From the NCBI GenBank assembly GCA_030530205.1, contig JAUMVK010000017.1, forward strand, positions 1 to 64,000: a stretch of DNA of 64,000 nucleotides, read 5' to 3'. Position 1 is the stretch's first letter; every line of letters begins with the position of its first letter. The notes under the pieces were generated by a model. That model saw nothing but the letters and a program-made list of their open reading frames with translations, did not search any database and was not told the origin of the DNA. The DNA comes from RGIG3701 sp030530205. Lineage in GTDB: Bacteria; Planctomycetota; Planctomycetia; Pirellulales; Thermoguttaceae. Position numbers and translations under genes: made by a program. This document shows positions 62,365 to 64,000 of the stretch, piece after piece.

Positions 62365-63627
62365 TCATTTATCTCCCAATTCCAGCCATTTATATGGGAC
62401 AACTACACGGCCAAAAAAGCCAACACCCGAAAATTCAAACTGAGAGGATTCTTTTGAAACCATCAAAAGGCCGGCCTGTGTCCATTCATCGACAAGAGTC
62501 ACGAATTGACGTTCGTTGTAATTCTTGATCGAAACATATAATGGGTATTCCCCGAACGTAATCGGCAATTCAGGAATGTGAAATTGAATCGCCCCGGTTT
62601 TTTCGAGTTTTTCCAAACGGTTGGGGGTTATGTACGTATTGATCTCAAATACATAATCCATGACATTTCCAAAAACAACCTGGATCACAGGGTGCTCAAT
62701 CGGAGCAAATGACTCGTATTCAACACGCACATAAAGTTCCTGGCCGCAATCTGTAATGTACATCGGTGAAAGATCGTCGGGGGAAGGACCGATCAGAACG
62801 TTTTTGATTCGGGCACGACCATCGCCCGCACGGAGGTTGTAATTGTTACGTTGGGAATTGGACTCTTCCTCGCTCCAGGCCTTGATATAATTGGAGATCA
62901 CCTCTTTGGGCTTGCCGTCATCGATCAGTTTGCCGTGCTCCAGCAGGATCGCGCGGGAGCAGAGCTGACGCACCGCCGCCATGTTGTGCGAGACGAAAAG
63001 GACTGTACGGCCAGCATTGGCCACCTCGCTCATCTTGCCGAGGCACTTTTTCTGGAACTGCGTGTCACCGACCGAGAGGACCTCGTCCACGATGAGGATC
63101 TCCGGGTCCAAATGTGCCGCCACCGCAAAACCCAGCCGCGCGGCCATGCCCGACGAGTAGCGTTTCAGCGGCATATCAAGGAACTCCTCGATCCCCGAAA
63201 AATCGACTATCGAGTCGAAACTCGCGTCGATCTGCTTGCGGCTCATTCCAAGGATAGCGCCGTTGAGGTAAATGTTCTCGCGTCCGGTCAGATCACCGTG
63301 AAAACCCGCTCCAATTTCGATTAGCGCGCGCAGCCGACCGTTGACCTTCATAGAGCCGCGGTTGGGGGCGATGATCTGGGAAAGAATCTTCAGAAGCGTG
63401 CTTTTCCCCGCACCGTTGTGACCGATGATCCCGAGGCGTTCCCCTTCCTCGACCTTGAAATCAATGTCTGAGAGTGCCCAAAAGTCTTTATTCGCCAGCT
63501 CGTCTTTTTTAGGTCCTAACCCAACGAGGGACTTAAAAAAAGCGGGAATCGCATCGCGCAGACAGTCGTTGAACTCGCCGCGATGAAACTTTTTCCAAAC
63601 GTGATTTAATTCAAGTGCAGTAGCCAT
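62365..63627 (-). CDS. wzt: Wzt-like polysaccharide ABC transporter ATPase with C-terminal glycan-binding domain
   Basis: 420 residues from the ATG at 63627; an ATG at 63651 would lie about five bases from the predicted transcription start, so the later one is preferred. Walker A GHNGAGKST (69-77), signature YSSGMAARL (157-165) and Walker B ILIVDE (177-182) define the ATPase domain. Residues about 270-420 are a beta-sandwich such as the Wzt C-terminal domain that recognises the finished glycan. It powers export through the permease at 51186-52067. First gene of the locus behind a strong promoter. Confidence 0.88.
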   Translation of the reverse strand: MATALELNHVWKKFHRGEFNDCLRDAIPAFFKSLVGLGPKKDELANKDFWALSDIDFKVEEGERLGIIGHNGAGKSTLLKILSQIIAPNRGSMKVNGRLRALIEIGAGFHGDLTGRENIYLNGAILGMSRKQIDASFDSIVDFSGIEEFLDMPLKRYSSGMAARLGFAVAAHLDPEILIVDEVLSVGDTQFQKKCLGKMSEVANAGRTVLFVSHNMAAVRQLCSRAILLEHGKLIDDGKPKEVISNYIKAWSEEESNSQRNNYNLRAGDGRARIKNVLIGPSPDDLSPMYITDCGQELYVRVEYESFAPIEHPVIQVVFGNVMDYVFEINTYITPNRLEKLEKTGAIQFHIPELPITFGEYPLYVSIKNYNERQFVTLVDEWTQAGLLMVSKESSQFEFSGVGFFGRVVVPYKWLELGDK

Positions 63628-63662
63628 AAGCGTGTTAAAATAGGAAAACATCTGACTACTCT

Positions 63663-63690
63663 ATTATAACCAAATACTGCAGGAAGTCAA
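63663..63690 (-). promoter_or_regulatory. Sigma70-type promoter of the polysaccharide locus
   Basis: TTGACT (63690-63685), 16 bases, TATAAT (63668-63663) on the minus strand. Predicted start near 63656. The -35 box is inside the left arm of the palindrome at 63677-63715. Confidence 0.78.
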
Positions 63691-63715
63691 GCCCAGTTTT
63701 TGGCTTGACTTGCAG
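63677..63715. repeat. Palindrome over the -35 box of the polysaccharide promoter
   Basis: Arms CTGCA-(GGA)-AGTCAAGCC (63677-63693) and GGCTTGACTTGCAG (63702-63715), differing only by a three-base bulge. Both arms contain TTGACT when read outward. It could be an operator bound by a dimer. Confidence 0.6.
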
Positions 63716-63892
63716 AAACATTAAAATCATCTCCTGCAGAAATCACCTGCGTCTTGAGGTTCAAAGAGAAATGGCTGGGATGTTATTTATGTTTTTGTTT
63801 CATCCACTGAACCTGTTCGCGTTTTAACTGTTTTTCAGGTACATGATTACCGATGAACCAGAAAAATTAAAAAAATCTTCAAGCCCCCCCCC

Positions 63893-63920
63893 TTGCGAAA
63901 AATTAAAAATCAGTTATACT
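63893..63920 (+). promoter_or_regulatory. Sigma70-type promoter of the tRNA gene
   Basis: TTGCGA (63893-63898), 16 bases, TATACT (63915-63920). It ends about 56 bases before the first tRNA base. Confidence 0.6.
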
Positions 63921-63976
63921 TTTTCATATAAATGTCGAGAGTGTGTTAGGCATTTATGACTTTATTTTTTCAATTC

Positions 63977-64000
63977 GGGCGTTTAGCTCAGCTGGTTAGA
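63977..64000 (+). tRNA. tRNA gene, 5' part cut by the window edge
   Basis: GGGCGTT as the acceptor strand, then TA and the D-arm start GCTCAGCTGGTTAGA, as in most bacterial tRNAs (U8, A14, G18G19, A21). The anticodon lies beyond the edge, so the amino acid is unknown. Confidence 0.85.

Larger units (their letters stand above)
63652..63976. other. 325-bp gap before the tRNA
   Basis: Contains the divergent-looking palindrome at 63677-63715, the promoter of the polysaccharide locus and the promoter of the tRNA. Bases 63730-63890 show no gene and no clear structure apart from AT-rich stretches and a run of C near 63884-63892. Confidence 0.6.

Noticed and set aside
63705..63727. Rightward promoter from the second arm of the palindrome (TTGACT, then TAAAAT)
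   Set aside because: Only 11 bases separate the boxes, too few for sigma70, and the tRNA has a better promoter at 63893-63920.

Overview
The window (about 64 kb, roughly 50-58% GC by eye) looks like chromosome from an anaerobic, glycan-degrading, Gram-negative member of the PVC superphylum. Planctomycetota seems most likely and Lentisphaerota is the main alternative. The reasons are three secreted diheme proteins of the HzsA-related type, DUF6259-type glycoside hydrolases, Tat-exported FAD and Gfo/Idh/MocA oxidoreductases, a fused AroD-AroE enzyme, an autotransporter with an outer-membrane barrel, and an Rnf-type ion-pumping complex. Taxonomy is inferred from gene content only.

Layout. (1) 1-16 kb: mostly separate transcription units. 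They encode a Tat-exported FAD oxidoreductase, a NodB-like deacetylase, a large autotransporter, a PP-loop thiolation-type ATPase, a second FAD oxidoreductase with a C-terminal discoidin-like domain, a clan GH-A-like hydrolase and LarE. The gaps carry good sigma70-type promoters (TTGACA, 16-17 bp, TATAAT/TAAAAT) and a family of 80-130 bp palindromic repeats. One 7-bp repeat tract also lies in frame inside the second FAD gene. (2) 16.1-22.0 kb: a tightly packed operon (ATGA overlaps) for DAACS transporter, DUF6259 hydrolase, MFS transporter and galactonate-dehydratase-like enolase, which reads as a sugar or sugar-acid uptake and breakdown unit. (3) 22.3-32.2 kb: two tandem HzsA-related diheme proteins followed by another DUF6259-like protein. 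(4) 32.4-38.8 kb, minus strand: an SGNH hydrolase and an rnf operon (RseC-like gene, rnfC, D, G, E, A) that ends in a terminator and has no rnfB. (5) 39.1-49.7 kb, plus strand: aroDE, a Spy-like Ala/Pro-rich protein, a third HzsA-related protein with an NPCBM-like N-terminus, a Tat Gfo/Idh/MocA oxidoreductase and a giant GH106-like rhamnosidase. (6) 49.7-63.6 kb, minus strand: a surface polysaccharide locus with a Wzt-type ABC ATPase at one end, a Wzm-type permease near the other, five GT2 glycosyltransferases, two methyltransferases, a TupA-like ATP-grasp protein, a DUF616-type transferase and a GT39-like membrane transferase. In its middle sits a DUF2341 gene with its own promoter and terminator. 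(7) The 5' end of a tRNA gene reaches the right edge.

How it fits together. Secreted hydrolases, esterases and FAD/NAD-type oxidoreductases would act on complex glycans outside the cytoplasm, transporters import the products, and an MLE-type dehydratase starts sugar-acid breakdown. Rnf would connect ferredoxin/NADH redox state to an ion gradient. The most intriguing theme is the repeated pairing of HzsA-related diheme propeller proteins with glycan genes, which suggests heme-dependent periplasmic chemistry on carbohydrate-derived substrates. That is an inference; the sequence does not prove it.
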